A DNA stretch of 64,000 bases, taken from SFWF01 sp045539925 (GTDB lineage Bacteria > Bacillota > Clostridia > Oscillospirales > Acutalibacteraceae). Under the pieces are notes generated by a model, which made no database searches, had not been told where the DNA came from, and saw only the letters and a program-made list of their open reading frames with translations. Of this stretch, positions 52,684 to 61,699 are shown piece by piece. The stretch spans positions 57,467 through 121,466 of the forward strand of contig JAZQGH010000007.1 in the NCBI GenBank assembly GCA_045539925.1. The letters are read 5' to 3'. Position 1 is the stretch's first letter, and each line of letters opens with the position of its first letter. The position numbers and the translations under genes are program-made.

Positions 52684-52785
52684 GGGTTTGAGGAGAAGGT
52701 CATATGAAAATACGACCTGCAGCGTAGGATAGGCTTTTTAACACCCTACCCTAAGGGTTGCGGCTCCCTTGCTGCATTTTTATGT
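52684..52785 (+). ncRNA. candidate structured RNA upstream of the M23 peptidase
   Basis: A first hairpin GGTCATAT-GAAA-ATACGACC has a GNRA tetraloop. Then a closing stem GCAGC / GCTGC encloses two hairpins, TAGGATAGG with CCTACCCTA and AGGG with CCCT (loop TTGCGGC), forming a three-way junction, followed by ATTTTT. A 7-codon ORF (MKIRPAA, preceded by GAGGAG) starts inside the first hairpin. It does not match any RNA class I know. It could be an sRNA or a leader. Confidence 0.4.
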
Positions 52786-52893
52786 TATCAGATAATATTT
52801 GATGTTTCGTGAACTGTTTTTTAAAATTTTTTAAACTTTCGTATAAAGCTCTTTTCTGCCGTCAAGAATAATACCGAAAGGCGGTAAATTAAA

Positions 52894-53589
52894 ATGAAAT
52901 ATAAAGAAACAAATAAATCTAAGCTGTTTGAGGGAAAAGGCTTTTATATAGTGCTTGCAGGCTGTCTTGTCGCCATTGGCGTTGCTGCCTGGACTGCCTG
53001 GTCGGGACTGACGTCGCCCGATACTGCAGAGCTCCCCGAAAGCAGTTCAAACTACAGCTCAACCGCGCCCGATACCGACCCTGTTCAGCAGGAAACAAAG
53101 GACGAGCCCTATAAGGAAGAGTCGTCAAAGGAGCAGTCTTCTGCTCAAAGCGAAGAAGAAAACGACATTGGCCCCATAGTTGCCGAAAACTTTGTTTATC
53201 CCGTAAACGGAAATATCATAAAAGCCTATTCCGACAAGGCCTTGGTTTTTTCGAAAACCTTTTCTGATATGAGGCTTCACACAGGTCTTGATATTGCGGC
53301 AGAGCGCGGAACGGCGGTCAGTTCCTGCGGAAACGGAATAGTTACAGCGGTTTTAGAGGACGAAATGCTGGGAAAATATGTGGAAGTAGACCACGGCAAC
53401 GGCATTGTGGCAAGATATTGCGGACTTAGCGAAAAGGTTTCGGTGACAGAAGGCAATATCGTCTCGGCAGGAACAAAGCTGGGTCTTCTTGACGGCAGTC
53501 CCTGTGAAAAAGAGGACGAAAGCCATCTGCATATAGAATTTTACAAGGACGAATACCCTGTAAACCCCGAGGTTATTATTGAGGGATAA
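52894..53589 (+). CDS. M23 family metallopeptidase (LytM/SpoIIQ-like)
   Basis: 231 aa. One N-terminal membrane helix (about 13-32), a Ser/Glu-rich linker, then a C-terminal LytM domain with zinc ligands in RLHTGLDIAAERG and SHLHIEFYKD. Such enzymes cut peptidoglycan crosslinks outside the membrane. SpoIIQ has the same layout and pairs with engulfment, but the active-site residues here look intact and the specific role is not settled. Confidence 0.85.
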   Translation: MKYKETNKSKLFEGKGFYIVLAGCLVAIGVAAWTAWSGLTSPDTAELPESSSNYSSTAPDTDPVQQETKDEPYKEESSKEQSSAQSEEENDIGPIVAENFVYPVNGNIIKAYSDKALVFSKTFSDMRLHTGLDIAAERGTAVSSCGNGIVTAVLEDEMLGKYVEVDHGNGIVARYCGLSEKVSVTEGNIVSAGTKLGLLDGSPCEKEDESHLHIEFYKDEYPVNPEVIIEG

Positions 53590-53625
53590 AAAACATAGCA
53601 GAGTTTAAACTCTGCTATGTTTTTT
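53588..53625. terminator. bidirectional terminator between the M23 gene and ribF
   Basis: Perfect palindrome AAAAAACATAGCAGAGTTT followed by its exact complement, with A/T tracts at both ends. Confidence 0.88.
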
Positions 53626-54456
53626 TACATATTCTGCATTTTTTTGTATGGCGGCGGAAAGCTGGTCTATAGATGTGAACTTTTTTTCGCCCCTTAAAAA
53701 CTTTATAAGTCGCGTTTTGACCTTGCTGCCGTAGCAGTCGCCGCTGTAATCTAAAACATAGGTCTCTGCGCTTATGTACTCGGTAATGTATGTAGGTCTT
53801 ACGCCAATGTTGGTAACACCGTTGTAGTCTTTACCGTCTATGGTGACAAGGGTCTGATAGACACCGCACTTTGGTCTTACGATATTTTCGGGATAAAGCT
53901 GATTGGTGGTGGGAAAGCCCATAGTTCTGCCCCTTTTATCCCCATGAATGACCTCGGCGGTAAAGAAAAACTCCTCCCCTAAAAGGAAATTTGCCTTTTC
54001 TATCTCCCCTTCTCCGATAAGCGTCTTTATATAGGTTGACGAGACGGTTTCACCCTCAAATTTTACCTCGGGGCACTCGAAAAACTCAATTTTTCGCTCT
54101 GCACACCAGCGGCTGAGAAAAGCTGTATCACCTGCCGCCTTTTTTCCGAAACGGTAGTTAAAGCCGCAACAGATTTTGCCTATATTATATTTTTCACACA
54201 AAAAATTTAAAAACTCTTCGGGAGAAAGGTCCTTAACCTCGAAAAAATCGAGAAAAAGCACCTCGTCAAGACCGTACTCAAAAAGTTTTTGTTTTTTATC
54301 CTCGGTGGTCATAATAGAGCCTCCGATTTTAAAGGGTATAGAGGAAAATGTAACGGCAACGCTTTTAAAGGGGCTTTGTATGGCGCCGTCAAGGACTACC
54401 TTGTGTCCCATATGCACTCCGTCGAACATACCGAGTGCTACTGCATATTTGGTCAT
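53605..54456 (-). CDS. ribF: riboflavin kinase / FAD synthetase
   Basis: 283 aa. N-terminal nucleotidyl-transferase half (ALGMFDGVHMGHK, CGFNYRFGKKAAG) and C-terminal kinase half (HGDKRGRTMGFPTTNQ, GVTNIGVRPT). It converts riboflavin to FMN and FAD. Last gene of the rimP-nusA-infB-truB operon, the usual Firmicutes position. Confidence 0.96.
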   Translation of the reverse strand: MTKYAVALGMFDGVHMGHKVVLDGAIQSPFKSVAVTFSSIPFKIGGSIMTTEDKKQKLFEYGLDEVLFLDFFEVKDLSPEEFLNFLCEKYNIGKICCGFNYRFGKKAAGDTAFLSRWCAERKIEFFECPEVKFEGETVSSTYIKTLIGEGEIEKANFLLGEEFFFTAEVIHGDKRGRTMGFPTTNQLYPENIVRPKCGVYQTLVTIDGKDYNGVTNIGVRPTYITEYISAETYVLDYSGDCYGSKVKTRLIKFLRGEKKFTSIDQLSAAIQKNAEYVKKHSRV

Positions 54457-54480
54457 TTTTTCCTCCTTTGTTGCTGTTGG

Positions 54481-54502
54481 CGGCGCGTCGAGATGTCGCG
54501 CC
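54481..54502 (-). terminator. hairpin between truB and ribF
   Basis: GGCGCG / CGCGCC stem with a 9-base loop (54482-54502), directly after the truB stop and without a T-run. It could be an RNA-processing or stability element. Confidence 0.4.
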
Positions 54503-55387
54503 CTACGGTTTATTTATCACACATTTAATGGCTATTTGCTCATTTTTATTATCGGCATAACCCACGCCGAGAAATTTATCATTATATTTAATACGCAACA
54601 GCTCGCCGTCACTGAAATCGGAAAATTTAAGTCTCTCAAAGGCAAGCTGACCGCCGTTAGAAAAACGGATAGCCTGCTTTTCGGTGACTTTTACCTCGCG
54701 AAGATAGGCAAGGGCGGTCTCCTCGGGCAGAAGATAATCTTTTATATTCTCCTTTGTAAGGTCGTCGAGAGAAACCGTCTGTTCAATGGAAAAACCGCCT
54801 GTAGCGGTGCGGCAAAGCTCGGTCATAGTGGCTCCGCAGGAGAGCGTCTCTCCTATGTCTCGGCAAAGAGAACGGATATATGTACCCTTAGAGCAGTCTA
54901 CCGCGATTTTAAAGGAATCCCCCTCAAAGGAAATAAGCTCGAGTTTTGAAATTGTTACATTTCTAGCCTCAATTTCCACAGTTTTTCCCTGACGGGCAAG
55001 TTCATAAAGACGGACTCCGTCCTTTTTTAAAGCCGAGTAAAGCGGGGGCACCTGAGAAATTTCACCGCGAAATCTACCCAGCACCGCCTCTAACTGCTCT
55101 TTTGTTACCTGCTCCTCATTTCGGGTGAGAACTGTACCCGTAATGTCGCAGGTGTCGGTGGTTATTCCAAGCTTTACGGTGGCAATATAGCTTTTATCGG
55201 CGTCGAGAACTATCCCCGCAAGGGCGGTAGGTCTGCCGATAAAAACGGGCAAAAGGCCTGTGGCAAGAGGGTCGAGAGTACCCGTATGGCCTACCCTCTT
55301 TTCTCCTGCCAACCATTTGATTTTATTCACAGCCGAAAAGGAGGTTATCCCCTGTGGCTTATTCAGTAGTATGAGACCCTGCATCAA
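54503..55387 (-). CDS. truB: tRNA pseudouridine55 synthase
   Basis: 294 aa. LLNKPQGITSF, KRVGHTGTLDPLATGLL with the catalytic Asp, and CSKGTYIRSLCRDIG are TruB motifs; the C-terminal PUA-like part follows. It makes pseudouridine 55 in tRNA. Overlaps nrnA by 29 bases. Confidence 0.96.
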   Translation of the reverse strand: MMQGLILLNKPQGITSFSAVNKIKWLAGEKRVGHTGTLDPLATGLLPVFIGRPTALAGIVLDADKSYIATVKLGITTDTCDITGTVLTRNEEQVTKEQLEAVLGRFRGEISQVPPLYSALKKDGVRLYELARQGKTVEIEARNVTISKLELISFEGDSFKIAVDCSKGTYIRSLCRDIGETLSCGATMTELCRTATGGFSIEQTVSLDDLTKENIKDYLLPEETALAYLREVKVTEKQAIRFSNGGQLAFERLKFSDFSDGELLRIKYNDKFLGVGYADNKNEQIAIKCVINKP

Positions 55388-56348
55388 TTTCCTCCAAGGC
55401 TTCTTCTACAGCTTTTAGTATTTTTGTTCTGGCTTCCTCTAAGGTGCCGATAACGGTACAGCCTGCTGCCGCCTTATGACCGCCGCCGCCGAGCTTTCCG
55501 CAGATGACAGAAGCATCGAGGGGGTCGTAGGTGCGAAGAGAAATTTTAAACTCCCCTTCACGGTTTTCCTTTATGGTCACCCCTGCGAGAACTCCTTCTA
55601 CACTGCGGGACATTGAGGGCACTCCCTCCATATCGATTCGGCTGCAGCCTGTTTTACGCTGAACATCCAGTGTTATTGACATAACCATACAGCGGTCGTC
55701 AAAATGGAACTCTGCACTTTGGAGAACCATCATCTCCATCTGCACACGGCTTTTGGATTTTGTATCGAACATAATACGGTTGATTTCTGCCGCATCTACC
55801 CCTATTTTGTAAAGCTTTGCGGCAATTCTGTGGGTGCGGTCGGTAACATTACCGTATTTAAAACAGCCTGTATCGGTGGAAAGCCCCGTATAAAGGGCAT
55901 TTGCGATATTACGGTCGAACTCTATTCCCAGTTCGTCCAGTATTTCATACACACATTCTGCCGCGGCAGCAGCCTGAGCATCAAGGTAAAGCCGTTTGGC
56001 ATAATGGGTGTTTGAAATATGGTGGTCGATATTAAGGTCGATTCTGCCCTCAAAACACTCGTAAAGGTCGCCCAGCAGTTTTATATCTGCAACATCCACA
56101 GCAACTACAGTTTCGGGCACAAAATCACACTCGCTGTCGTCGATAAAGTAGTCGTACTTGTGGGGAATTTCGTCACAGCAGACTACCTGCACCTTTTTGC
56201 CGAGCTTTTTAAGACCCATTTTTAGTCCGTATGCACTGCCCAGAGTATCACCGTCAGGATTTGCGTGGGTGAGCACGACAAAATTGTCGTGGGATCTAAG
56301 ATATTCGCAAATATCTGCCAGAGTAAGTATTTCACAGCTGCTACTCAT
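55359..56348 (-). CDS. nrnA: DHH-family oligoribonuclease/pAp phosphatase NrnA
   Basis: 329 aa. LTHANPDGDTLGSAYG, VAVDVADI, NIDHHISNT (the DHH motif) and the DHHA1-domain GGGGHKAAAG carry the metal and substrate residues. It degrades 2-5 nt RNA and pAp, and in some Firmicutes c-di-AMP products. Overlaps rbfA by 8 bases. Confidence 0.94.
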   Translation of the reverse strand: MSSSCEILTLADICEYLRSHDNFVVLTHANPDGDTLGSAYGLKMGLKKLGKKVQVVCCDEIPHKYDYFIDDSECDFVPETVVAVDVADIKLLGDLYECFEGRIDLNIDHHISNTHYAKRLYLDAQAAAAAECVYEILDELGIEFDRNIANALYTGLSTDTGCFKYGNVTDRTHRIAAKLYKIGVDAAEINRIMFDTKSKSRVQMEMMVLQSAEFHFDDRCMVMSITLDVQRKTGCSRIDMEGVPSMSRSVEGVLAGVTIKENREGEFKISLRTYDPLDASVICGKLGGGGHKAAAGCTVIGTLEEARTKILKAVEEALEEIDAGSHTTE

Positions 56349-56709
56349 CGGCAGAATCCTCGCCTTCGTTTTTATCGAAGGTGTTTACTATTCGGGAAAT
56401 GTTTGCCGAAACCTCAATAGAATCGTCGGCAACGAAGCGAAGCTCAGGCACCTTGCGAAGCTTTAGCTTTGCGCCCAGCTCACGACGAACATAGCCCGCA
56501 GCATTTTTAAGCGCCTTTACCGATTCTTCGGTTTTCTCTTTTCCCTCTATTGCGCTGACATAGACCTTTGCGTAGGACATGTCCCCCGAAACATCAAGCT
56601 TAACAATAGACAAAAGCTTTGATACTCTGGGGTCCTTGACCTCCATAAGAATCTCCGAAAGCGCATATTTAATGTCGGATGTAATACGACCCATTTTAAA
56701 TCCAGCCAT
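56341..56709 (-). CDS. rbfA: 30S ribosome-binding factor A
   Basis: 122 aa from the ATG at 56709, which has a perfect AGGAGG; the longer frame is not needed. GRITSDIKYALSEILMEVKD, VSKLLSIVKLDVSGDMSYAK and KLRKVPELRFVADDS fit RbfA. It helps mature the 5' end of 16S rRNA. Confidence 0.94.
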   Translation of the reverse strand: MAGFKMGRITSDIKYALSEILMEVKDPRVSKLLSIVKLDVSGDMSYAKVYVSAIEGKEKTEESVKALKNAAGYVRRELGAKLKLRKVPELRFVADDSIEVSANISRIVNTFDKNEGEDSADE

Positions 56710-56744
56710 ATAAACCTCCTGAAGTTTAGTAATCATCCGAAAAT

Positions 56745-56832
56745 ATCGGGGGTTAGGGAAGAGGGAAAAGGGAGTACAAATTCAGATCAAACTTATCTGA
56801 GGATCCCCTCTTCCCTATTCCCTTTCCCTAAA
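56745..56832. repeat. inverted repeat between infB and rbfA
   Basis: TTAGGGAAGAGGGAAAAGGG on the left is matched imperfectly by CCCTCTTCCCTATTCCC then TTTCCCTAA on the right, around a short ATCAG/CTGAT-like core. Related words occur at 32.58, 37.66 and 61.86 kb. It interrupts an otherwise compact operon. Confidence 0.6.
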
Positions 56833-56836
56833 ACAT

Positions 56837-59359
56837 TTAGTCTCTATATTCTTCCACAATATATGCCTCGAATATGTCGCCTTCCTTAATGTCGGCAAAC
56901 TTCTCGAGAGATATACCGCATTCGTAGCCCTGAGCAACTTCCTTTACATCGTCCTTGAAACGCTTTAAGGAATCAATCTTATCCTCGGCAATGATAACGC
57001 CGTCACGTACAACACGGATGTTGCAGGCGCGGGAAACCTTACCCTCGGTAACATAACCGCCCGCAATGGTGCCGACACCCGAAATCTTAAAGGTGTTACG
57101 GACCTCGATAGCACCCATTTCAACATCGCGGTATTTGGGTGCAAGCATACCCTTCATAGCCGACTCTATCTCTTCAATAGCATCGTAAATTACGCGGTAG
57201 AGACGCATATCCACGCCGTCACGCTCTGCCGCAGCCTTAGCCACAGAATCGGGACGGACGTTAAAGCCTACGATGATAGCACCAGAGGTCTGGGCGAGCA
57301 TAACGTCGGTCTCGTTTACACCGCCTGCGGCACCGTGGATAACCTTAACGCGTACCTCGTCGTTAGAGAGCTTCTCAAGAGACTGTTTAACTGCTTCAAC
57401 AGAGCCCTGAACGTCGGCTTTAACGATGAGTTTAAGTTCTTTAAGCTCACCTTCGCCAAGCTTGTCAAAGAGATTGTCGAGGGTGACCTGAGATGCGGCA
57501 GCGGCTGCCTCATCCTTTTTCTTCTGCTTTCTCTGTTCTACCAGCTCGCGTGCAAGACGCTCGTTAGAAACTGCGTCAAATACATCACCTGCGGTGGGAA
57601 CCTCGGTAAGTCCTGCAACCTCAACAGGTACGGAAGGACCTGCCTCCTTAAGCTTTTGTCCGCGTTCGTTGGTCATAACGCGTACACGGCCGACAGAGGT
57701 TCCTGCAATAACAATATCACCTGTTTTGAGGGTACCGTTCTGTACAAGGAGGGTTGCGATAGGACCTCTGCCCTTATCGAGACGTGCTTCGATAACAACG
57801 CCCTTTGCCTTGCGGTTGGGGTTTGCCTTAAGCTCAAGCATTTCGGCTACTAAGAGTACATTTTCAAGCAGGGTATCGATGCCCTCGTGGGTCTTAGCCG
57901 AAACGGGAACGCAGATAATATCTCCGCCCCACTCCTCGGGAACGAGGGAGTGCTCGGTAAGCTGCTGCTTGATGCGGTCGGGATTAGCCTCGGGCTTATC
58001 CATCTTATTGATAGCAACAATTATCTGCACCTCTGCAGCCTTTGCGTGGTTTATTGCCTCGATAGTCTGGGGCATAATACCGTCGTCGGCGGCAACAACA
58101 AGGATAGCAATATCGGTAGCCATTGCACCGCGCTGACGCATAGAGGTGAATGCGGCGTGACCCGGGGTGTCAAGGAAGGTTATGTCCTGACCTGCGGCAT
58201 TAACACGGTATGCACCGATATGCTGGGTGATTCCGCCTGCCTCACCTGCGGTAACTGCAGTGTTGCGGATAGCGTCAAGCAGAGAGGTTTTACCGTGGTC
58301 AACGTGTCCCATAACCACAACAACAGGGCTTCTGGGGAGAAGATTTTCCTCGGTGTCGGGAGATTCGTCCATAATCTGCTCTTCTATAGTAACCACAACG
58401 GCACGCTCAATCTTTGCGCCCATTTCGGTAACAACGATTTCGGCGGTATCGTAGTCGATGGTCTGATTTACAGATGCCATCATACCAAGTTTCATAAGCT
58501 CTTTAATTACCTCAGCCGCAGTCTTTTTAAGACCTGCAGCAAGCTCGCCTACGGTTATCTCGTCACCAACGGTTACGGTGATGGGGGTCTTCTTGATACG
58601 CTCAAGCTGAATTCTGCGCATCTTCTCTGCCTCTATCTCCTTTTTGGACTTCTCCTGACGGCGATAGTTCTGAGATTTTTGATTTATCTTCTGCTTCCTC
58701 TGTGAATTGTCCTTCATAGAGCCTGCAGGTGCGATATTTTCGTACTTTTCGTTGTATTTCTCCATGTCAACATTAGAGAAACGGGTATCAACAGTGCGAC
58801 GCTCGGCAGGACCTCTGTTGGGAGCTGCTCCTGCAGGGCGGTCCTCCTTCTTTCTTGCCTCGAAGGGCTTAGGATCGGAGGGCTTATGCTCACGCTTAGG
58901 CTCTTCTTTCTTGGGTGCTTCTTTTTTAGTTTCAGCCTTTTTAGGTACTTCCTTCTTGGTCTCTTCCTTTTTGGTTTCAACCTTAACCTCGGACTTTTTC
59001 TCCTCGGTTTTGCCCTCTGCCTTAGCCTTTTCGGCACGCTTAGCAGCCATTTCTGCCTCCTGAGCCGCCTTTAACTGCTCTAGAATTGCCATCTGAGCGG
59101 CAAGGTTCTTGTCTTTTTTAGCCTGTCTTGCCTTTTCTTCTTCCTCACGGGCGGACTTGCCTGTGGCAAAATACTCGTCAAAGCTCTTGACCTCGTACTG
59201 CTTGGTAAGTGCCGCAAAAAGGATATTTGTCTCCTCTTCGGTAAGCACAGCGCCCGATTTTTTGTCGGCGCCCTTATGCTGCTTTAATACAGCAGCTATT
59301 TCCTTAACACTTGATTTGAAATCAGCCGCAGCTGTATTGATCTTAATTTTCTCCATCAT
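56837..59359 (-). CDS. infB: translation initiation factor IF-2
   Basis: 840 aa. A long Lys/Glu/Ala-rich N-terminal linker (about 90-260) is followed by the IF2_N domain (VGDEITVGELAAGLKK), then G motifs VVMGHVDHGKTSLLD (about 350), DTPGHAAF and NKMD, then the C-terminal domains. It brings initiator tRNA to the 30S subunit. The start overlaps the ylxQ stop. Confidence 0.97.
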   Translation of the reverse strand: MMEKIKINTAAADFKSSVKEIAAVLKQHKGADKKSGAVLTEEETNILFAALTKQYEVKSFDEYFATGKSAREEEEKARQAKKDKNLAAQMAILEQLKAAQEAEMAAKRAEKAKAEGKTEEKKSEVKVETKKEETKKEVPKKAETKKEAPKKEEPKREHKPSDPKPFEARKKEDRPAGAAPNRGPAERRTVDTRFSNVDMEKYNEKYENIAPAGSMKDNSQRKQKINQKSQNYRRQEKSKKEIEAEKMRRIQLERIKKTPITVTVGDEITVGELAAGLKKTAAEVIKELMKLGMMASVNQTIDYDTAEIVVTEMGAKIERAVVVTIEEQIMDESPDTEENLLPRSPVVVVMGHVDHGKTSLLDAIRNTAVTAGEAGGITQHIGAYRVNAAGQDITFLDTPGHAAFTSMRQRGAMATDIAILVVAADDGIMPQTIEAINHAKAAEVQIIVAINKMDKPEANPDRIKQQLTEHSLVPEEWGGDIICVPVSAKTHEGIDTLLENVLLVAEMLELKANPNRKAKGVVIEARLDKGRGPIATLLVQNGTLKTGDIVIAGTSVGRVRVMTNERGQKLKEAGPSVPVEVAGLTEVPTAGDVFDAVSNERLARELVEQRKQKKKDEAAAAASQVTLDNLFDKLGEGELKELKLIVKADVQGSVEAVKQSLEKLSNDEVRVKVIHGAAGGVNETDVMLAQTSGAIIVGFNVRPDSVAKAAAERDGVDMRLYRVIYDAIEEIESAMKGMLAPKYRDVEMGAIEVRNTFKISGVGTIAGGYVTEGKVSRACNIRVVRDGVIIAEDKIDSLKRFKDDVKEVAQGYECGISLEKFADIKEGDIFEAYIVEEYRD

Positions 59360-59670
59360 AGCGTTTTTCCTCCTTTGGTTAGTATAGCATCTGCAAAGCC
59401 TTGGTCTAAAACTGCGAGAATTCCGCAGCTTTTACCCACCCTGCCCGAAAGTGTGGCAGTATCGATGCCTTCGATTATGATAACGGGGATATTTTTCTTT
59501 CCTGCTTTGAATTTTAATTCTTTTTTGCTTTTTTCCGATATATCCTCTGCGGTACACACAAGCCTTGCCTTGCCTGAAGTGATGGCAAACTCGGTAGCGT
59601 GGGTCCCGAAGGAGAGCTTACCTGCCTTTGCCGCAAAGCCTAAAAGGGAAAGTACAGAACTGTTACTCAC
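59356..59670 (-). CDS. ylxQ: L7Ae-family RNA-binding protein YlxQ
   Basis: 104 aa, GTG start at 59670 that overlaps ylxR by 8 bases. LLGFAAKAGKLSFGTHATEF and the ARLVCTAEDISEKSKKEL stretch are the L7Ae fold of YlxQ. Binds kink-turn-like RNA; its exact target is not known. Confidence 0.88.
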   Translation of the reverse strand: MSNSSVLSLLGFAAKAGKLSFGTHATEFAITSGKARLVCTAEDISEKSKKELKFKAGKKNIPVIIIEGIDTATLSGRVGKSCGILAVLDQGFADAILTKGGKTL

Positions 59671-59929
59671 TCGTTAGCTCCTTTAAGATATTTTCTGCAG
59701 TTTCTTCGGGTATTTTCATACCGAAGGCACGTTCGAAGCTTTTGCGCTTGATTGCTTTTTCAAAGCACTCTACATTTTTGCAGATGTATGAACCTCTTCC
59801 GTTTTTGCGGCCTGTGAGGTCAAGCGAAATCTCTCCCTGGGGAGAGCGTACTACCCTTACAAGCTCACGCTTGGGTTTCATCTCACCACAGCCGCCGCAC
59901 TGACGCAGAGGGATTTTTTTCTGCTGCAT
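59663..59929 (-). CDS. ylxR: YlxR (DUF448) nucleic-acid-binding protein
   Basis: 88 aa. PLRQCGGCGEMKPKRELVRV, GRKNGRGSYICK and CFEKAIKRKSFERAF are the YlxR signature. Located between nusA and ylxQ as is standard. Basic, presumed RNA-binding. Confidence 0.93.
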   Translation of the reverse strand: MQQKKIPLRQCGGCGEMKPKRELVRVVRSPQGEISLDLTGRKNGRGSYICKNVECFEKAIKRKSFERAFGMKIPEETAENILKELTSE

Positions 59930-59955
59930 AAAATTTCCTCCGTCAAAAGTTTAAA

Positions 59956-61038
59956 TTATTCTTCCTCGCCGTAGAAGCCGCTTTCTGGGCGGATATCTAT
60001 CTTCCAGCCTGTAAGCTTGGCGGCAAGTCGTACATTCTGTCCCTTGTTGCCGATAGCAAGAGAAAGCTGTGCATCGGGAACGGTAACCTTTGCAACCTTG
60101 GGCTCTTCGGATACTATCTCAACTGATACTACCTTAGAGGGAGAGAGTGCCTCACTGATGAAGGCAACGGGGTCGTCGGAATATTTTACGATGTCGATCT
60201 TCTCACCTGCAAGCTCACTTACGATGGTGTTTACACGGGCACCCTTGGGTCCGATGCAGGCACCGATGGGATCGATTTCGGGATTAGCAGACCATACTGC
60301 CAGTTTGGTGCGGGAGCCTGCCTGACGGGAGATAGACTTTATCTCGATAGTGCCGTCGAAAATTTCGGGAACCTCGGTCTCGAAAAGACGCTTTACAAGA
60401 CCGGGATGTGTGCGGGAAATCTTAACTCTTGCACCCTTTTCGTCCTCTTTTACGTCTACCACATAAACCTTAACGTGGTCGCCCTCGTGAAGCTCCTCGT
60501 CGGGAACCTGCTCAAGCTTAGGTAAGGTAGCCTCGCTTTTACCGATGGTTACAGCGGCATTGCCTGTTTTAGGGTCGATGCGCTGAATAACGGCGGTGAG
60601 AAGCTCACGGTTGTGGGACTGGAACTCAGAAAGGGTCTGACTGCGCTCTACATCGCGGATTCCCTGACGGATAACGTGTTTTGCGGTGGTAGCAACGATT
60701 CTGCCGAACTGACGGGTATCCATCTCGATTTCAACAAACTCGGCATCTGCCTTTGCCTTGTATTGAACCTTTGCTTCGTCGCGGAGAATCTGCACTCTGG
60801 GGTCTGTAACCTCGTCTACAATATCCTTGCGGAGAATTACCTTGAATATCTCGTTTTCGCAGTCGATAGTGCAGGTTATGTTCTCTGTGGTGCCGTAGTC
60901 CTTACGGAGAGCAACAACAATAGCGGTGGAAATTTTTTCTGCAATGTATTCTGCAGGTATGCCCTTTTCTGCTTCCATAAAGCGCAGAGCCTCAAAAAAT
61001 TCTTTAGTCTGATTTTTGGTAGATTTTGCCTTAGCCAT
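59956..61038 (-). CDS. nusA: transcription termination/antitermination factor NusA
   Basis: 360 aa, the short Firmicutes form without C-terminal acidic repeats. N-terminal polymerase-binding domain, S1 domain (about 135-200), then two KH domains with IGACIGPKGARVNTIVSEL and LSLAIGNKGQNVRLAAKLTG. It controls pausing and termination, and may act on the leader hairpin of its own operon. Confidence 0.97.
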   Translation of the reverse strand: MAKAKSTKNQTKEFFEALRFMEAEKGIPAEYIAEKISTAIVVALRKDYGTTENITCTIDCENEIFKVILRKDIVDEVTDPRVQILRDEAKVQYKAKADAEFVEIEMDTRQFGRIVATTAKHVIRQGIRDVERSQTLSEFQSHNRELLTAVIQRIDPKTGNAAVTIGKSEATLPKLEQVPDEELHEGDHVKVYVVDVKEDEKGARVKISRTHPGLVKRLFETEVPEIFDGTIEIKSISRQAGSRTKLAVWSANPEIDPIGACIGPKGARVNTIVSELAGEKIDIVKYSDDPVAFISEALSPSKVVSVEIVSEEPKVAKVTVPDAQLSLAIGNKGQNVRLAAKLTGWKIDIRPESGFYGEEE

Positions 61039-61058
61039 TTTCCTTTTTACCTCCGATT

Positions 61059-61520
61059 TTAAAAATCTATGTCGTCGAGCTTACAAACCGAAATCTCGGT
61101 GCGTAAAAACTCGGTTTGGTCGTCACCGTTTTCGATAACCACCTTATCCTTATCGCCGAATTTTAAAATTCCTGCGAATTCTTTAACGCCGTCACGGGCT
61201 TTATACAGGCGGAGCTTGATTTTTTCTCCCTGTAAAGCCTCAAAATGCTCGTCGCGGGTCAGTTCGCGTTCAAGCCCAGGAGAGCAAACCTCTAAATAAT
61301 AGGATTTGTCGATAGGGTCGGCCTCGTCGAGAATGGGGTCTACTGCGTGGTGCACATTTGTGCAATCGTCAATAGATATTCCGTTTTCAGAGTCGATTAT
61401 TACCCTTAGATACCAGTTTGCGCCCTCTTTTACAAAACGCACGTCCCAGAGCTTTACATTCTGAGCTTCTACCGTGCTTTTTAGCAGTGCGAAAACCTTT
61501 TGGGCAATAGATAATGCCAT
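61059..61520 (-). CDS. rimP: ribosome maturation factor RimP
   Basis: 153 aa. GISIDDCTNVHHAVDPILDE and SYYLEVCSPGLERELTRDEH are RimP signatures, with a C-terminal SH3-like part. First gene of the nusA-infB operon; needed for 30S assembly. Confidence 0.95.
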   Translation of the reverse strand: MALSIAQKVFALLKSTVEAQNVKLWDVRFVKEGANWYLRVIIDSENGISIDDCTNVHHAVDPILDEADPIDKSYYLEVCSPGLERELTRDEHFEALQGEKIKLRLYKARDGVKEFAGILKFGDKDKVVIENGDDQTEFLRTEISVCKLDDIDF

Positions 61521-61550
61521 AATCTCTTCCTTTCGCTGATTTTCTCAGAC

Positions 61551-61580
61551 AAAAAACGAAGAGCGGGCAAAACCCACTCT
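61551..61580 (-). terminator. leader attenuator of the rimP-nusA-infB operon
   Basis: Minus-strand stem AGAGTGGG (61580-61573) / CCCGCTCT (61567-61560) followed by TCG and six T. It lies between the promoter and rimP, 30 bases before the start, so transcription must pass it to express the operon. Confidence 0.72.
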
Positions 61581-61607
61581 CCTTTTAAGTCCATATCTTA
61601 CCTTAGT

Positions 61608-61636
61608 AGTATAACCGATGTTTTAAAAAAAATCAA
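61608..61636 (-). promoter_or_regulatory. promoter of the rimP-nusA-infB operon
   Basis: Minus strand TTGATT (61636-61631), 17-base spacer, TATACT (61613-61608). Confidence 0.75.
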
Positions 61637-61699
61637 GTATTTTTTGTTTTAGTACGCAAAAAACAGTTTAGAGCATGTCTCCGAGACATTTTACATACC

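Noticed and set aside
52803..52814. parS-like TGTTTCGTGAAC
   Set aside because: Lacks the central AC and the last bases of the parS consensus TGTTTCACGTGAAACA; too degenerate.
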